Source: Neobacillus muris
Lineage (GTDB): Bacteria; Bacillota; Bacilli; Bacillales; Cytobacillaceae
DNA: 64,000 nucleotides
Reading direction: 5' to 3'
Assembly: GCF_943193175.1 (NCBI RefSeq)
Contig: NZ_CALPDF010000009.1
Span: forward strand, 1-64,000
Below, one piece after another: positions 45,308 to 55,013 of this stretch; positions within the stretch are counted from its first letter, which is position 1, and each line of letters opens with the position of its first letter. The notes below the pieces were generated by a model, which did no database searches, was not told the DNA's origin, and worked only from the letters and a program-made list of their open reading frames with translations. A program made the position numbers and the translations under genes.

Positions 45308-47005
45308 CTAAACGGGAGTTTCCACTTTGATTTTTACCGCCAGCTGCAATAACTCTTCAGCGTGTTGTTTGGTTAGGCTGGTAATTTCTGCTCCAGAAAT
45401 CATCCGGCCGATTTCTTTTATCTTTTCTGTTTCATTTAATGGCAGTACGGATGTTTTGGTTCTGCCCGCTTTAATTTCTTTAGAGATAAATAAATGAGTA
45501 TCTGCCATGGCTGCTACCTGCGGAAGATGTGAAATGCACAATACCTGCGAATTTACTGCAACTTTATATATTTTTTCAGCAATTGCCTGAGCCACCCTGC
45601 CGCTCACACCGGTATCCACCTCGTCAAAGATGATTGACGTGACACCCTGATGTTTAGAAAAAATACTTTTTAATGCCAGCATGATTCGTGACAGTTCACC
45701 GCCGGAAGCCACTTTTGACAATGGTTTTAATGGCTCACCCGGATTGGTCGAAATATAAAATTCTACATGGTCTGCACCAGTGCTTGAAAAATGCTGCCAG
45801 TCGGTTTCAAACCGGATTTCAAAGACCGTTTTCTCCATGTATAATTCCTTTAATTCTTTATGTATGAGCCCTGTCAGTTTTTTAGCCGATTTATGACGTA
45901 GTTCACTCAAATTCTTGGCTTCTAAAATAAGATCTTTTCTAACCGATGCCAGTTCCTTTTCTAGCTCGTCGATTCGTGATTCTTTATTTTGGATATTATC
46001 GATTTCCTCTTCAATTTTTGCCGCATATTCTAAAATTTCTTGAATCGTTTTCCCATATTTTCTTTTTAAATGGTTAATTTCATTTATCCTGGCTTCAATT
46101 TCATTTAAACGCTGGGGATCATATTCTAATCGGTCCAATTCCTGTCTTAATAAATTAGAGGCATCCTCCAATTGATAAAAGCAATTCGTCACCGTTTCAT
46201 ATACAGGCCGGTAGGCTGAATCAAGTGAGGCAGCATCCTCCAAATGGCTCATCGCCATTCCAAGCCAATCAAGACCCTTTTGCTCTCCATTTAAAGCATT
46301 ATAGCTCATTTGGAAGGCCTCGAATACTTTCTCAAAGTTCCCTAATTTCCTTTTTTCCTCATACAGCTCATCATCTTCACCAAGCCTTAAATCTGCATTC
46401 TGTATTTCATTTAACTGAAATAAAATGAGATCGAGACGATGGGCCATTTGCTGGTCATTTTCACTTAACGCCTTTAGCTTTTGTCTAGTGTGTTCATACC
46501 GGCGGAAAACCTCTTGATATTCCTTGAGCGAAGCAGAAATTCCGTCCCCCCCAAATTGGTCCAGCAGCGGCAAATGCCTTGTTTCATCCATGAGTTCTTG
46601 GTGTTCATGCTGACCATGAATATCCACCAGCGTTCCGCCGATCTCCCGCAAAGTGGAAATGGTCACCAGCTTTCCGTTAATCCGGCAAATGCTTTTTCCA
46701 TTTTTGGCAATATCGCGGCGCAAAATGACCATGCCTTCTTCAATATCAATCCCAAATTCCAAAGCTTTTTTATATATGGGATGGCTGTCATTATCGATTT
46801 GAAATAATCCTTCAATCTCCGCCTTTTCCTCACCGTGGCGGACAAATTCTGCCGACCCTCTCCCGCCGATTAATAAATGGATTGCATCAATAATAATGGA
46901 TTTGCCTGCACCGGTTTCTCCAGTTAAGACAGTCAAACCCTTTTTGAATGAAATAGTTAACTTCTCTATAATCGCAAAGTTCTTAATTGATAGTTCTGAA
47001 AGCAT
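45308..47005 (-). CDS. recN: DNA repair protein RecN
   Basis: A 565-aa SMC-like ATPase that gathers DNA ends early in double-strand break repair. Walker A GETGAGKS is near residue 30. A long coiled coil spans the middle (about 150-370), with the signature KVASGGELSRIMLALK near 430 and Walker B IIFDEVDTGVSG near 465. The start at 47005 gives the standard MLSELSIKNFAIIE opening; the longer frame runs back into ahrC. It lies just downstream of ahrC. Confidence 0.96.
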   Translation of the reverse strand: MLSELSIKNFAIIEKLTISFKKGLTVLTGETGAGKSIIIDAIHLLIGGRGSAEFVRHGEEKAEIEGLFQIDNDSHPIYKKALEFGIDIEEGMVILRRDIAKNGKSICRINGKLVTISTLREIGGTLVDIHGQHEHQELMDETRHLPLLDQFGGDGISASLKEYQEVFRRYEHTRQKLKALSENDQQMAHRLDLILFQLNEIQNADLRLGEDDELYEEKRKLGNFEKVFEAFQMSYNALNGEQKGLDWLGMAMSHLEDAASLDSAYRPVYETVTNCFYQLEDASNLLRQELDRLEYDPQRLNEIEARINEINHLKRKYGKTIQEILEYAAKIEEEIDNIQNKESRIDELEKELASVRKDLILEAKNLSELRHKSAKKLTGLIHKELKELYMEKTVFEIRFETDWQHFSSTGADHVEFYISTNPGEPLKPLSKVASGGELSRIMLALKSIFSKHQGVTSIIFDEVDTGVSGRVAQAIAEKIYKVAVNSQVLCISHLPQVAAMADTHLFISKEIKAGRTKTSVLPLNETEKIKEIGRMISGAEITSLTKQHAEELLQLAVKIKVETPV

Positions 47006-47021
47006 GAAACACTCCCCCAAA

Positions 47022-47471
47022 TTAGAGCATATCCAGGAACCTTTGTGTGATGGTTTCTGTATCTTCCGGTGTCCGGCAGATAATGAGCATCGTATCATCA
47101 CCGCAAATGGTGCCTAGTATTTCATCCCAGTCGAGATGGTCAATTAGAGCGCCGATTGCCATGGCATTGCCGGGCAGACATTTCATCACAAGCAAATGTC
47201 CTGCCGAATCAATCCTGACAAAGGCATCAACCAATGCCCGTTTTAGTTTTTGCAGCGGGTTAAACCTTTGATCGGCAGGAAGGCTGTATTTGTAACGGCC
47301 ATCAGTTAATGGCACTTTAACAAGATGCAGCTCTTTAATATCTCGGGAAACGGTCGCCTGAGTCACATTATAGCCTGCATTTCTAAGCTCATCGACGAGC
47401 TCATCTTGTGTTTCGATATCATTGCTGGCAATAATTTCTCTTATTTTGATATGTCTTTGTCCCTTATTCAT
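47022..47471 (-). CDS. ahrC: Arginine repressor AhrC/ArgR
   Basis: A 149-aa arginine-responsive regulator that represses arginine synthesis and activates catabolism. The N-terminal winged helix (residues 1-70) contains [16 protein letters not shown], and the C-terminal hexamerisation and arginine-binding domain has [15 protein letters not shown]. It precedes recN closely. ARG boxes in front of artPQR (27.3 kb) are likely targets in this window. No clear ARG box was seen at its own promoter. Confidence 0.96.
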   Translation of the reverse strand: MNKGQRHIKIREIIASNDIETQDELVDELRNAGYNVTQATVSRDIKELHLVKVPLTDGRYKYSLPADQRFNPLQKLKRALVDAFVRIDSAGHLLVMKCLPGNAMAIGALIDHLDWDEILGTICGDDTMLIICRTPEDTETITQRFLDML

Positions 47472-47510
47472 TCTTTCACCTCAAAGTTTAAGACACCTTA
47501 GTATATAACT

Positions 47511-47541
47511 GCTAACATGTCTCTTCTACCCATATGTTAGC
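47511..47541. promoter_or_regulatory. Inverted repeat upstream of ahrC
   Basis: GCTAACAT (47511-47518) and ATGTTAGC (47534-47541) are perfect 8-bp arms 15 bp apart, 40 bp before the ahrC start. No T-run follows, so an operator is possible; the sequence does not resemble an ARG box. Confidence 0.35.
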
Positions 47542-47596
47542 CGATTTATCCAAATTTGTCATGCAATGTTTGTATGAAAATAAGCAAAAATGTATA

Positions 47597-47626
47597 AAAA
47601 GGATAAGCTCAGCGGCTTATCCTTTT
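47597..47626 (-). terminator. Terminator after yqxC
   Basis: AAAAGGATAAGC and GCTTATCCTTTT arms, 12 bp, closing the operon that ends with yqxC. Confidence 0.85.
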
Positions 47627-47649
47627 CCAAAAAACACCTGCATCATCAC

Positions 47650-48480
47650 TTATTCTTGTTTGGAATGGAACGCATGGTGCGCTTCCTTTACTACATCAAC
47701 AGGAGGAAACGGCAAATGATTAATACCTAGATCATCGTTTCCGAGCCATTTCAGGTGAATCAGGAATTCGATATTTCCGTCTCCGCCAGTAATGGGTGAA
47801 TAGGAAAGATTCCGGATATCATACCCTTGTTCAAGAGAGAAATTCATAATTTTTTCAATCACCTGAAGATGAACTTTTTCGTCCCGCACAATTCCTTTTT
47901 TGCCGACTTGCTCCCGCCCCGCCTCAAATTGTGGCTTAATCAGGGCAACAATATCGCTTCCTGGCACAAGCAGCGTTTTTAATACTGGCAAAATTAAGGT
48001 TAGGGAGATAAAGGAAACATCAATGGTAGCAAACGTTGGCATTTCCTCTTGCAAATCAGCTGGGGTTACATAACGGAAATTAGTCCGCTCCATCACAATG
48101 ACTCGATCATCCTGCCTAAGCTTCCATGCCAGTTGGTTGTAGCCAACATCCAAAGCGTAGGACATTTTGGCACCGTTTTGCAAAGCGCAATCAGTAAATC
48201 CCCCTGTTGATGCACCAATATCCAGCATGATTTTATCAGCTACTGAAACATCAAATACCTTTAGCGCTTTTTCTAGTTTTAGCCCGCCCCTGCTAACGTA
48301 AGGCAATGCATTGCCTTTAACTTGAAGCGGAATATCCATTTTGACTTTTTCACCTGGTTTGTCAAGGCGTTCTTCATTGGAATAGACCAACCCCGCCATA
48401 ATCGCCCGTTTTGCCTTTTCTCTCGTTTCACATAAACCTCTTTCAACCAATAAAACATCTAATCGTTCTTTCGTTTTCAT
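47650..48480 (-). CDS. yqxC: TlyA family rRNA 2'-O-methyltransferase (YqxC)
   Basis: A 276-aa protein with an N-terminal S4 RNA-binding domain (residues 7-66, RLDVLLVERGLCETREKAKRAIMAG) and a FtsJ-like SAM-dependent methyltransferase domain whose motif I is DIGASTGGFTDC (about 90-101). TlyA proteins of this type methylate ribosomal RNA; older annotation calls them hemolysin A. It lies 4 bases downstream of dxs in the conserved xseB-ispA-dxs-yqxC order. Confidence 0.92.
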   Translation of the reverse strand: MKTKERLDVLLVERGLCETREKAKRAIMAGLVYSNEERLDKPGEKVKMDIPLQVKGNALPYVSRGGLKLEKALKVFDVSVADKIMLDIGASTGGFTDCALQNGAKMSYALDVGYNQLAWKLRQDDRVIVMERTNFRYVTPADLQEEMPTFATIDVSFISLTLILPVLKTLLVPGSDIVALIKPQFEAGREQVGKKGIVRDEKVHLQVIEKIMNFSLEQGYDIRNLSYSPITGGDGNIEFLIHLKWLGNDDLGINHLPFPPVDVVKEAHHAFHSKQE

Positions 48481-48484
48481 TATG

Positions 48485-50380
48485 TTAAGCCCTTTGCTGT
48501 TTTTTGCCGGCCATAATAGAGATTCTTTTTACAGCTTCCTCTGCGGTAAGTCCAATTTCTCCAAGCAGTGAATCCACATCTCCATGTTCAATAAATTGGT
48601 CCGGTATACCCATTCTGTCAATTTGCGTGTGATAATACCCCTGGTCATGGGCATACTCAAGAACGGCACTGCCAAATCCCCCTTGAAGAACAGCTTCCTC
48701 AATGGTAAGAATTGGGATATGCTTATCCAAAATATTCGTCAGCATTGTTTCATCAAATGGTTTGATAAACCTGGCATTGATAACCTGTACCGATATCCCC
48801 TGCTTTTCAAGCTTCATGGCGGCATCAAGTGCCATTGGGATGGTTGTTCCGAAGGTTAAGATCGCTGCATCATAGCCTTCTTTCAAAACCTCCCAGGACC
48901 CAATCGGGATGGCCTGCAAGTTCTCATCCAAAGGAACACCGACTCCATTGCCGCGCGGAAATCTCATGGCAATTGGCCCTTTATCATAATTTAAAGCCGT
49001 ATAAACCATATGCTGGCCTTCATTTTCATCTTTCGGCATCATTAATACTATATTAGGAACATGCCGTAAAAACGCAATGTCAAAAACTCCTTGATGGGTC
49101 TCTCCGTCTGCTCCAACTAACCCCGCACGGTCAATGCCAATAAACACGTTCAAATTTTGCCGGCAAATATCATGAACCACTTGATCATATGCCCGCTGCA
49201 GAAAAGTGGAATAGATCGCCAGAAATGGCTTCATATCCTGAGTTGCCAGACCTGCTGCGACTGTTGCCGCATGCTGTTCGGCAATCCCCACATCATACAT
49301 GCGGTCAGGAAATTCACGGGCAAATCCTTCAAGCTTAGAACCGACAGGCATAGCCGGAGTGATGGCTACTACCCTGTTATCATCACGGGCAATCCGCCTA
49401 ACTGTCTCACTAACCAAACTGCTCCAGGCTGGCGGCTGTTTTTTGCTGGGTTTCACAAAATCGCCTGTATCCATTTTATAGGGCCCTGTGCCATGCCAAG
49501 TACCTATTTTATCCGTTTCCGCCGGTTTAAACCCTTTACCCTTTTTGGTCACTACATGAAGAAGAACTGGCCCTTCAGTTTTTTTGGCATAGGCCAGATT
49601 TTCGAAAAGAGCTTCAAAATTATGTCCATCGATTGGCCCTAAATAAGTAAATCCCAATTCTTCAAAGAACATGCCGGAAACAAAAAGATATTTCAGGCTG
49701 TCTTTAATTCGTTCTGCGGTAGCAGCCAATTTGCCGCCCACAGCAGGAACCTTTTTCAAGAGGACCTCCAGTTCATCTTTTACCCATTGATATTTTCCTG
49801 CTGTGCGTAATTGTCCAAGGATATTATGCACAGCTCCCACATTTGGGGCAATCGACATTTCATTATCATTTAATATGACAATCATGTCCTTTTTTTCATG
49901 TCCAATATGGTTCAAAGCCTCTAGCGCCATACCGCCGGTCAAGGCCCCATCACCGATTACAGGTACCACATAATGCTTTTCTTTTTTGAGGTCTCTAGCA
50001 ATCGCCATCCCCATTGCAGCGGACAACGAGGTAGAACTATGCCCAGTCTCCCAGACATCATGTTCACTTTCGACCCTTTTTGGAAAGCCGCATAGTCCTT
50101 TAAACTGTCTTAATGTATCAAATTCACCAGCTCTCCCTGTCAGGATTTTATGGACGTATGACTGGTGCCCAACATCCCAAATAATCTTGTCTTTGGGACT
50201 GTCGAAGCATTTATGTAAAGCGATGGTTAATTCCACCACTCCTAAATTGGGTCCAATATGGCCTCCGGTAACGGAGAGCTTTTCGATTAAAAAGCGGCGG
50301 ATATCCCTGCTTAATACCTCGAGTTCAGCATTTGACAGCCCTTTTAGAAAGGCAGGGTCTTTGATTGATAATAGATCCAT
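48485..50380 (-). CDS. dxs: 1-deoxy-D-xylulose-5-phosphate synthase
   Basis: A 631-aa thiamine enzyme that joins pyruvate and glyceraldehyde-3-phosphate, the entry step of the MEP isoprenoid pathway. It shows [19 protein letters not shown], the ThDP motif beginning [15 protein letters not shown] (about 150), and the [15 protein letters not shown] segment near 420. I chose ATG 50380 for the MDLLSIKDP opening found in Bacillus Dxs; ATG 50401 would add 7 residues. Neither has a strong ribosome site. A hairpin lies just upstream. Confidence 0.96.
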   Translation of the reverse strand: MDLLSIKDPAFLKGLSNAELEVLSRDIRRFLIEKLSVTGGHIGPNLGVVELTIALHKCFDSPKDKIIWDVGHQSYVHKILTGRAGEFDTLRQFKGLCGFPKRVESEHDVWETGHSSTSLSAAMGMAIARDLKKEKHYVVPVIGDGALTGGMALEALNHIGHEKKDMIVILNDNEMSIAPNVGAVHNILGQLRTAGKYQWVKDELEVLLKKVPAVGGKLAATAERIKDSLKYLFVSGMFFEELGFTYLGPIDGHNFEALFENLAYAKKTEGPVLLHVVTKKGKGFKPAETDKIGTWHGTGPYKMDTGDFVKPSKKQPPAWSSLVSETVRRIARDDNRVVAITPAMPVGSKLEGFAREFPDRMYDVGIAEQHAATVAAGLATQDMKPFLAIYSTFLQRAYDQVVHDICRQNLNVFIGIDRAGLVGADGETHQGVFDIAFLRHVPNIVLMMPKDENEGQHMVYTALNYDKGPIAMRFPRGNGVGVPLDENLQAIPIGSWEVLKEGYDAAILTFGTTIPMALDAAMKLEKQGISVQVINARFIKPFDETMLTNILDKHIPILTIEEAVLQGGFGSAVLEYAHDQGYYHTQIDRMGIPDQFIEHGDVDSLLGEIGLTAEEAVKRISIMAGKKQQRA

Positions 50381-50414
50381 ACATGGATCACTCACTTTCA
50401 TACTTTTTCTTCTC

Positions 50415-50441
50415 TAGCGGCTAGTTAAAAATAAGCCGCTA
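50415..50441 (-). promoter_or_regulatory. Hairpin just upstream of dxs
   Basis: TAGCGGCT and AGCCGCTA, perfect 8-bp arms with an 11-base loop, within the ispA-dxs gap and 35 bases before the chosen dxs start. No T-run follows. It may be a processing or translation-control hairpin. Confidence 0.4.
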
Positions 50442-50527
50442 ACACGGGCGTGATAACGGCATTGTTCACGGTTCTAGATTTCAATTCATTATAACATACT
50501 AATTATATTGCCTCAAATAGCTGTTTT

Positions 50528-51421
50528 TTAACGGTCCCGTGAAGCAACTAAATCGGATAATTCCATTAGCAAACCCGTATTTAGACCTGTGAGCTGCAGA
50601 TATTCCTTGGCGCTCAGTATGTGGTTCCTGAGGGCATCCCTTGCGCCTTCCAAAGTCAAAACTTTAGGGTAAGTGCTTTTATGATTAACTGTATCACTGC
50701 CAACTGGCTTGCCGATTAATTGTTGATTGCCTACCAAATCAAGAATATCATCCTGAATTTGAAAGGCAAGTCCAAGGTGATGGGCATATCCGCGAAGCTG
50801 GTCAAGCAATGTTTGGCTTGCCTCAGCCAAGATCGCACCTGCCTGAACACTAAATCCTAACAGCTTACCGGTTTTATGAATATGGATGTACTCAAGCTCC
50901 TCGATGGAAAGTTCCTTTCCTTCCCCTTCCATATCTGCCACCTGTCCGCCAACCATGCCTTCCGTCCCTGCCGCTTTGGCCATTTCAGCAATTAGCTTAA
51001 GTTTGGTCTCAGGAGAAGCAAATTCTGACGGAGTACTTGCTATCACTTCAAAGCTATAAGTTAACAAAGCATCTCCAGCAAGCGTGGCTACCGCATCGCC
51101 GTATACAATATGATTGGTTGGTTTTCCACGTCTTAAATCATCATTATCCATACTTGGTAGGTCATCATGGATGAGTGAATAAGTGTGAATCATCTCAATG
51201 GCCGCTGCCGCCCGGAGGCCATTTTTCGGGTCAATGCCGAAAGCATCAAGTGTGGCAAATAAAAGCAATGGCCGCATTCTCTTCCCGCCGGCTTCAAGAG
51301 AATATATCATCGACTCCTTCAATATTGGCGGAGCATCCAGCTGTTCCACCAACAAGCGCAGTTCCATCTCAAGCAATTTTTTATATTCATCAGCAAATGA
51401 GTCTAACCTGGTTTCCACCAC
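50528..51421 (-). CDS. ispA: Polyprenyl (farnesyl/geranyl) diphosphate synthase
   Basis: A 297-aa prenyltransferase that builds farnesyl diphosphate from IPP and DMAPP. The first Asp-rich motif is in HDDLPSMDNDDLRRG (about residues 83-97), the second in QIQDDILD (about 222). GGKRMRPLL gives the IPP-binding arginine region. Start is GTG 51421, one base overlapping the xseB stop; the next codon, GTG 51418, is better spaced from GAGGAGG and may be the true start. It sits between xseB and dxs. Confidence 0.93.
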   Translation of the reverse strand: MVETRLDSFADEYKKLLEMELRLLVEQLDAPPILKESMIYSLEAGGKRMRPLLLFATLDAFGIDPKNGLRAAAAIEMIHTYSLIHDDLPSMDNDDLRRGKPTNHIVYGDAVATLAGDALLTYSFEVIASTPSEFASPETKLKLIAEMAKAAGTEGMVGGQVADMEGEGKELSIEELEYIHIHKTGKLLGFSVQAGAILAEASQTLLDQLRGYAHHLGLAFQIQDDILDLVGNQQLIGKPVGSDTVNHKSTYPKVLTLEGARDALRNHILSAKEYLQLTGLNTGLLMELSDLVASRDR

Positions 51422-51654
51422 TAATCCTCCTCATCAATTGAAAAGCTCTCCGTACGCCCGTCCTCTGTAATGATTTGGGTTAATTGTTCCTCAACATTTT
51501 TTAATTTATCATGACAAAGTTTCGATAATTCCATGCCCTCTTTGTAAAAGCTGATTGCCTCTTCTAAAGGAACATCTCCTTCTTCAAGCTTTTCAACAAT
51601 TTGCTCTAATTTTGCCATTGCCTCTTCAAAAGAAAGGTTATTTTCCGCTGGCAT
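51421..51654 (-). CDS. xseB: Exodeoxyribonuclease VII small subunit
   Basis: A 77-aa helical protein, the small subunit of ExoVII, which binds several copies along XseA. The conserved [36 protein letters not shown] region covers most of the length. I chose ATG 51654, spaced 10 bases from AGGGG; a GTG three codons earlier overlaps that site. The gene overlaps the end of xseA by 17 bases and the start of ispA by one, so the three are coupled. Confidence 0.93.
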   Translation of the reverse strand: MPAENNLSFEEAMAKLEQIVEKLEEGDVPLEEAISFYKEGMELSKLCHDKLKNVEEQLTQIITEDGRTESFSIDEED

Positions 51655-53002
51655 TTTTTTCACTCCCCTCGATAGTCTCTACTTTACAGTATACTTGCCC
51701 ATCTGTTAATTGTATTTGAACTTGTTCATCCGGCTCGACTTGCGTAACACTTTTTAAAAGCCGATGATCCACTGTATAGGCCAAACTATAGCCCCGTTCC
51801 ATAATCTTCAATGGACTCAGCGCTTGAAGGGTGGAAAGAATTTTGTCAAAATCAGTTTGTTTTTTGGTAACCGTATGCTGCAGGGCCCGGTTCATTTCCT
51901 TTTGTAGTCTCTCAAACTTTTGTTTGGCATCCTCTAACACCTGGCGGGGATGATTTCGCTGAATTCGTTGGAACAAAACTTCATGTTGTTCCTTCTTCCC
52001 CATAATTAAACGTAAGGTATTCCGTTCCAGCATTTCAGTAAGCTTGTCGGCCTGTTCCAACTTTTGCTCATATAACCGATGCGGGTAGCGGAAGGCATAA
52101 GATTTTTTCACTCGGTTCAGCCGTTCTGATTCAAATCGGAATCTTTCCCGCATGGATCTAAGAAGCCTTGACTGCCGCTGCAATACTCTATCCATTAATT
52201 CCTCGATATGCGGTACTGCCAGTTCTGCAGCGCCGGTTGGGGTTGGAGCCCGAAGGTCAGCAACAAAATCCGCGATCGTAAAATCCGTTTCATGGCCAAC
52301 CGCAGATATAATCGGAATCCGCGATTGGTATATCGCCCGGGCGACAAGTTCCTCGTTGAAAGCCCATAATTCTTCAATTGACCCGCCGCCGCGCCCAACA
52401 ATTAAAACATCCATTTCTCCCATCGCATTGGCTCGTTCAATGGCTTTGGCAATCGATGGTGCAGCATGATCCCCTTGGACAAGAGCGGGAAATACAAGGA
52501 TTTTTCCAATTGGATATCGTCTTTTTATGGTCGTTATGATGTCCCTGATCGCAGCGCCTGTCGGTGAAGTAATTACCCCGATGGTCTGAGGAAACATCGG
52601 GAGAGGCTTTTTATTTTGAGAGGCAAACAATCCTTCTGCTTCTAATCTTTGTTTTAATTGTTCATATGCTAAAAATAACTCCCCGATCCCATCTGGCTGC
52701 ATTGCTTTTATATATATTTGATACTGGCCGCTCGGTTCATATACAGTGATATCACCTTTCACGATGACCTTCATCCCGTTTTCCGGAGAAAATTTCATGG
52801 TCCTGGACTCCCGCGAAAACATAACTGCCAAAATGCGGGCGTTTTCATCTTTTAAGGTAAAATACATATGGCCGCTAGAGTGCTGTTTAAAGTTTGAAAT
52901 TTCTCCGCGGACATGGATGTCACGCAAATGGGGGTCTGCATCAAATTTCCGTTTTATGTATTTAGTTAACGCATGTACAGTTAAATATGGTTGTTCCTGC
53001 AT
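51638..53002 (-). CDS. xseA: Exodeoxyribonuclease VII large subunit
   Basis: A 454-aa catalytic subunit of ExoVII, which degrades single-stranded DNA from both ends. The N-terminal OB domain (residues 20-100, [22 protein letters not shown]) is followed by the catalytic region with [29 protein letters not shown] and [28 protein letters not shown], then a long coiled coil (about 290-400). The start follows AAGGAG. It heads the xseA-xseB-ispA-dxs-yqxC run. Confidence 0.95.
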   Translation of the reverse strand: MQEQPYLTVHALTKYIKRKFDADPHLRDIHVRGEISNFKQHSSGHMYFTLKDENARILAVMFSRESRTMKFSPENGMKVIVKGDITVYEPSGQYQIYIKAMQPDGIGELFLAYEQLKQRLEAEGLFASQNKKPLPMFPQTIGVITSPTGAAIRDIITTIKRRYPIGKILVFPALVQGDHAAPSIAKAIERANAMGEMDVLIVGRGGGSIEELWAFNEELVARAIYQSRIPIISAVGHETDFTIADFVADLRAPTPTGAAELAVPHIEELMDRVLQRQSRLLRSMRERFRFESERLNRVKKSYAFRYPHRLYEQKLEQADKLTEMLERNTLRLIMGKKEQHEVLFQRIQRNHPRQVLEDAKQKFERLQKEMNRALQHTVTKKQTDFDKILSTLQALSPLKIMERGYSLAYTVDHRLLKSVTQVEPDEQVQIQLTDGQVYCKVETIEGSEKNASGK

Positions 53003-53033
53003 AACGGCTCCTTCTTAAAAGTGAGAATAAAAC

Positions 53034-53110
53034 TGTCCTTATCTATTATATATTCAGCACATGGTTTTGTCAGGATGATGAACCAACCGGCTGAATAAAA
53101 GATAAGGACA
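53034..53110 (-). terminator. Long hairpin between folD and xseA
   Basis: TGTCCTTATCT (53034-53044) pairs with AGATAAGGACA (53100-53110), and TATTCAGC (53051-53058) with GCTGAATA (53090-53097); a GGTT/AACC pair can close further inside. On the minus strand the stem is followed by GTTTTATT, so it can act as the folD terminator. It is unusually long for that purpose. Confidence 0.6.
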
Positions 53111-53124
53111 ATTCACATTACACT

Positions 53125-53979
53125 CTATTGGTTTAAACTTTCTGCCGCTGATTTTAAAGTATTATACATCAGCATCGTAATTGTCATGGGGCCCACACCC
53201 TTAGGAACTGGGGTAATAAAACCTGCTTTTTCGCTTACCTCATCAAATTTCACATCACCGCAGAGCTTCCCTGCTTCATTGCGGTTGATCCCTACATCAA
53301 TTACGACTGCCCCTTCTTTAATATGGTCTGCGGTAATAAAGTTTGGAATTCCTACGGCTGCTACAACAATATCAGCCTGCCTGGTATGTAACTTTAAATC
53401 CTTTGTTTTGGAGTGGCAATATGTCACCGTTGCATTTTGATTTAAAAATAACTGTCCGACTGGTTTGCCGACAATATTGCTTCTTCCAACAATAACGACA
53501 TGTTTTCCTTCAACAGTAATTCCTGTCTCATCAAGAAGTACCATTATTCCATATGGGGTACAAGGTAAAAAGGCATTCTGCCCTGTCATCATTCTGCCGA
53601 TATTTATCGGATGAAACCCATCCACATCTTTTAATGGCGAGATCGTTTCAATCACTTTTCTTTCGTCAATATGGTCTGGAAGCGGGAGCTGCACCAGAAT
53701 TCCATGAATGGCGGGATCATCATTTAATTCTTCGATCTTGGCAAGTAACTCCTGCTCAGGCACCCCGTTTGCCAGTTCAATTAGCAAAGAGTTCATGCCA
53801 AGTTCCTGACATGCTTTTTCTTTATTGCGTACATAGGTTTTTGACGCATCATTGTTCCCTACCAAAATGACAGCCAACCCTGGGGTAATCCCATTGCCCT
53901 TTAGAATTTGCACCTCTTTGGCGATTTCAACCCGTTTTTTTGCGGCAATATCCTTGCCATTAATCAACTGTGCAGTCAT
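53125..53979 (-). CDS. folD: Methylenetetrahydrofolate dehydrogenase/cyclohydrolase FolD
   Basis: A 284-aa bifunctional enzyme that converts 5,10-methylene-THF to 10-formyl-THF with NADP. It has the catalytic tyrosine and lysine in [16 protein letters not shown] (about 50-65), the signature [12 protein letters not shown], the [13 protein letters not shown] nucleotide segment (about 163-175) and the C-terminal [15 protein letters not shown] chose ATG 53979 ([10 protein letters not shown]), the usual family start and 10 bases from AGGGGAG. Confidence 0.95.
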   Translation of the reverse strand: MTAQLINGKDIAAKKRVEIAKEVQILKGNGITPGLAVILVGNNDASKTYVRNKEKACQELGMNSLLIELANGVPEQELLAKIEELNDDPAIHGILVQLPLPDHIDERKVIETISPLKDVDGFHPINIGRMMTGQNAFLPCTPYGIMVLLDETGITVEGKHVVIVGRSNIVGKPVGQLFLNQNATVTYCHSKTKDLKLHTRQADIVVAAVGIPNFITADHIKEGAVVIDVGINRNEAGKLCGDVKFDEVSEKAGFITPVPKGVGPMTITMLMYNTLKSAAESLNQ

Positions 53980-54010
53980 GTCACTCATTCTCCCCTTACC
54001 CTTTGATTAT

Positions 54011-54409
54011 TCACTCGCCAGTCAGTTGTTGTTTCACCTTGGATAGCACACCATTAATGAACTTGCTTGACTGGTCGTCCCCGTAGATTTTGGCAATCTC
54101 GATGGCTTCGTCTATAACGACATTTGCCGGCACTTCCCCTTGCAAATATTTTAATTCATAAGCAGCAATCCTCAGGATATTCCGGTCAACAGCTGCCAGG
54201 CGGTCCATCGACCATTTTTCAAGGTTTTTAACAATAAGCTGGTCGACTACTTGTTTATGATCGATTACACCTAAAACAAGGTTTGATAGATAATCATCCC
54301 CAGCTTGTCCATCCAATACGTGGCCGATCGCTTCTGATGGCTCACTGCTGCTGACATCAATTTGAAATAGTGCTTGCATTGCCTTTTCTCTGGCTGTTCG
54401 TCTCTTCAT
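54011..54409 (-). CDS. nusB: Transcription antitermination factor NusB
   Basis: A 132-aa all-helical RNA-binding protein that, with NusE (S10), binds boxA of rRNA leaders. The N-terminal arginine-rich MKRRTAREKAMQALFQIDV and the C-terminal VIDEAIEIAKIYGDDQSSKFINGVLSK are typical of the family. The start follows AAAGGAG. It lies between yqhY and folD, as in B. subtilis. Confidence 0.96.
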   Translation of the reverse strand: MKRRTAREKAMQALFQIDVSSSEPSEAIGHVLDGQAGDDYLSNLVLGVIDHKQVVDQLIVKNLEKWSMDRLAAVDRNILRIAAYELKYLQGEVPANVVIDEAIEIAKIYGDDQSSKFINGVLSKVKQQLTGE

Positions 54410-54555
54410 TATACATATATCTCCTTTTACGGTATTAACTAGTTTTGTCTATTTATATACATCATTTAGTATTAAACAAATAGAAAACCTTACACATAAA
54501 AAGATAATAGCATAACTAACAAGGTTTAGCACGGTCAGAAATAAAAGTGGCAATA

Positions 54556-54585
54556 GAAAAACCAAAGGCTGCCCTTTGGTTTTTC
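54556..54585 (-). terminator. Terminator after yqhY
   Basis: GAAAAACCAAAGG and CCTTTGGTTTTTC, perfect 13-bp arms around a 4-base loop. Confidence 0.88.
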
Positions 54586-54587
54586 GG

Positions 54588-54995
54588 TTAGACTTCTTCC
54601 TCAACGGCGGGTTCTTGCTTTTGATTTTCAAATTGAACCCCGACGACATGGATATTAACTTCCTCAGCCTCTAAAGCTGTCATGTTTAATAAAGCCTGGC
54701 GGATATTTTCTTGAATCTTTCCAGCAACAGCTGGAATGGAAATGCCAAATTTTATTAGGCAGTACACATCAATTTTGATGCCGGTATCGTCTAGTTCTAC
54801 TTTTACACCTTTACCATGGTTTTTTCTTCCTAACCGTTCTACTACTCCGGCAGCAAAATTCCCGCGCATTCCAGACACACCTTCAACCTCAGATGCTGCT
54901 ATGCCGGCAATCACCTCGATTACTTCTGGAGCAATCTCAATCTTTCCAAGTCCTTCATTGTCTTGTTCCATTTCTAGAATATTAAACTCACTCAT
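54588..54995 (-). CDS. yqhY: Asp23/Gls24 family protein YqhY
   Basis: A 135-aa cytosolic protein of the Asp23/DUF322 family. The repeated beta-alpha core is visible in IAPEVIEVIAGIAASEVEGVSGMRG and VKVELDDTGIKIDVYCLIKFG. I chose ATG 54995, 8 bases after GGAGG; a TTG 15 bases earlier overlaps that site. It follows accC by 18 bases. In B. subtilis YqhY is tied to acetyl-CoA carboxylase control, since its loss selects acc mutations; the location next to accBC agrees. Confidence 0.92.
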   Translation of the reverse strand: MSEFNILEMEQDNEGLGKIEIAPEVIEVIAGIAASEVEGVSGMRGNFAAGVVERLGRKNHGKGVKVELDDTGIKIDVYCLIKFGISIPAVAGKIQENIRQALLNMTALEAEEVNIHVVGVQFENQKQEPAVEEEV

Positions 54996-55013
54996 CCCAA
55001 ACACCTCCAATTA

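Noticed and set aside
47006..47101. N-terminal extension of RecN
   Set aside because: It lies inside the end of ahrC in another frame, and the conserved protein begins at MLSELSIKNF.
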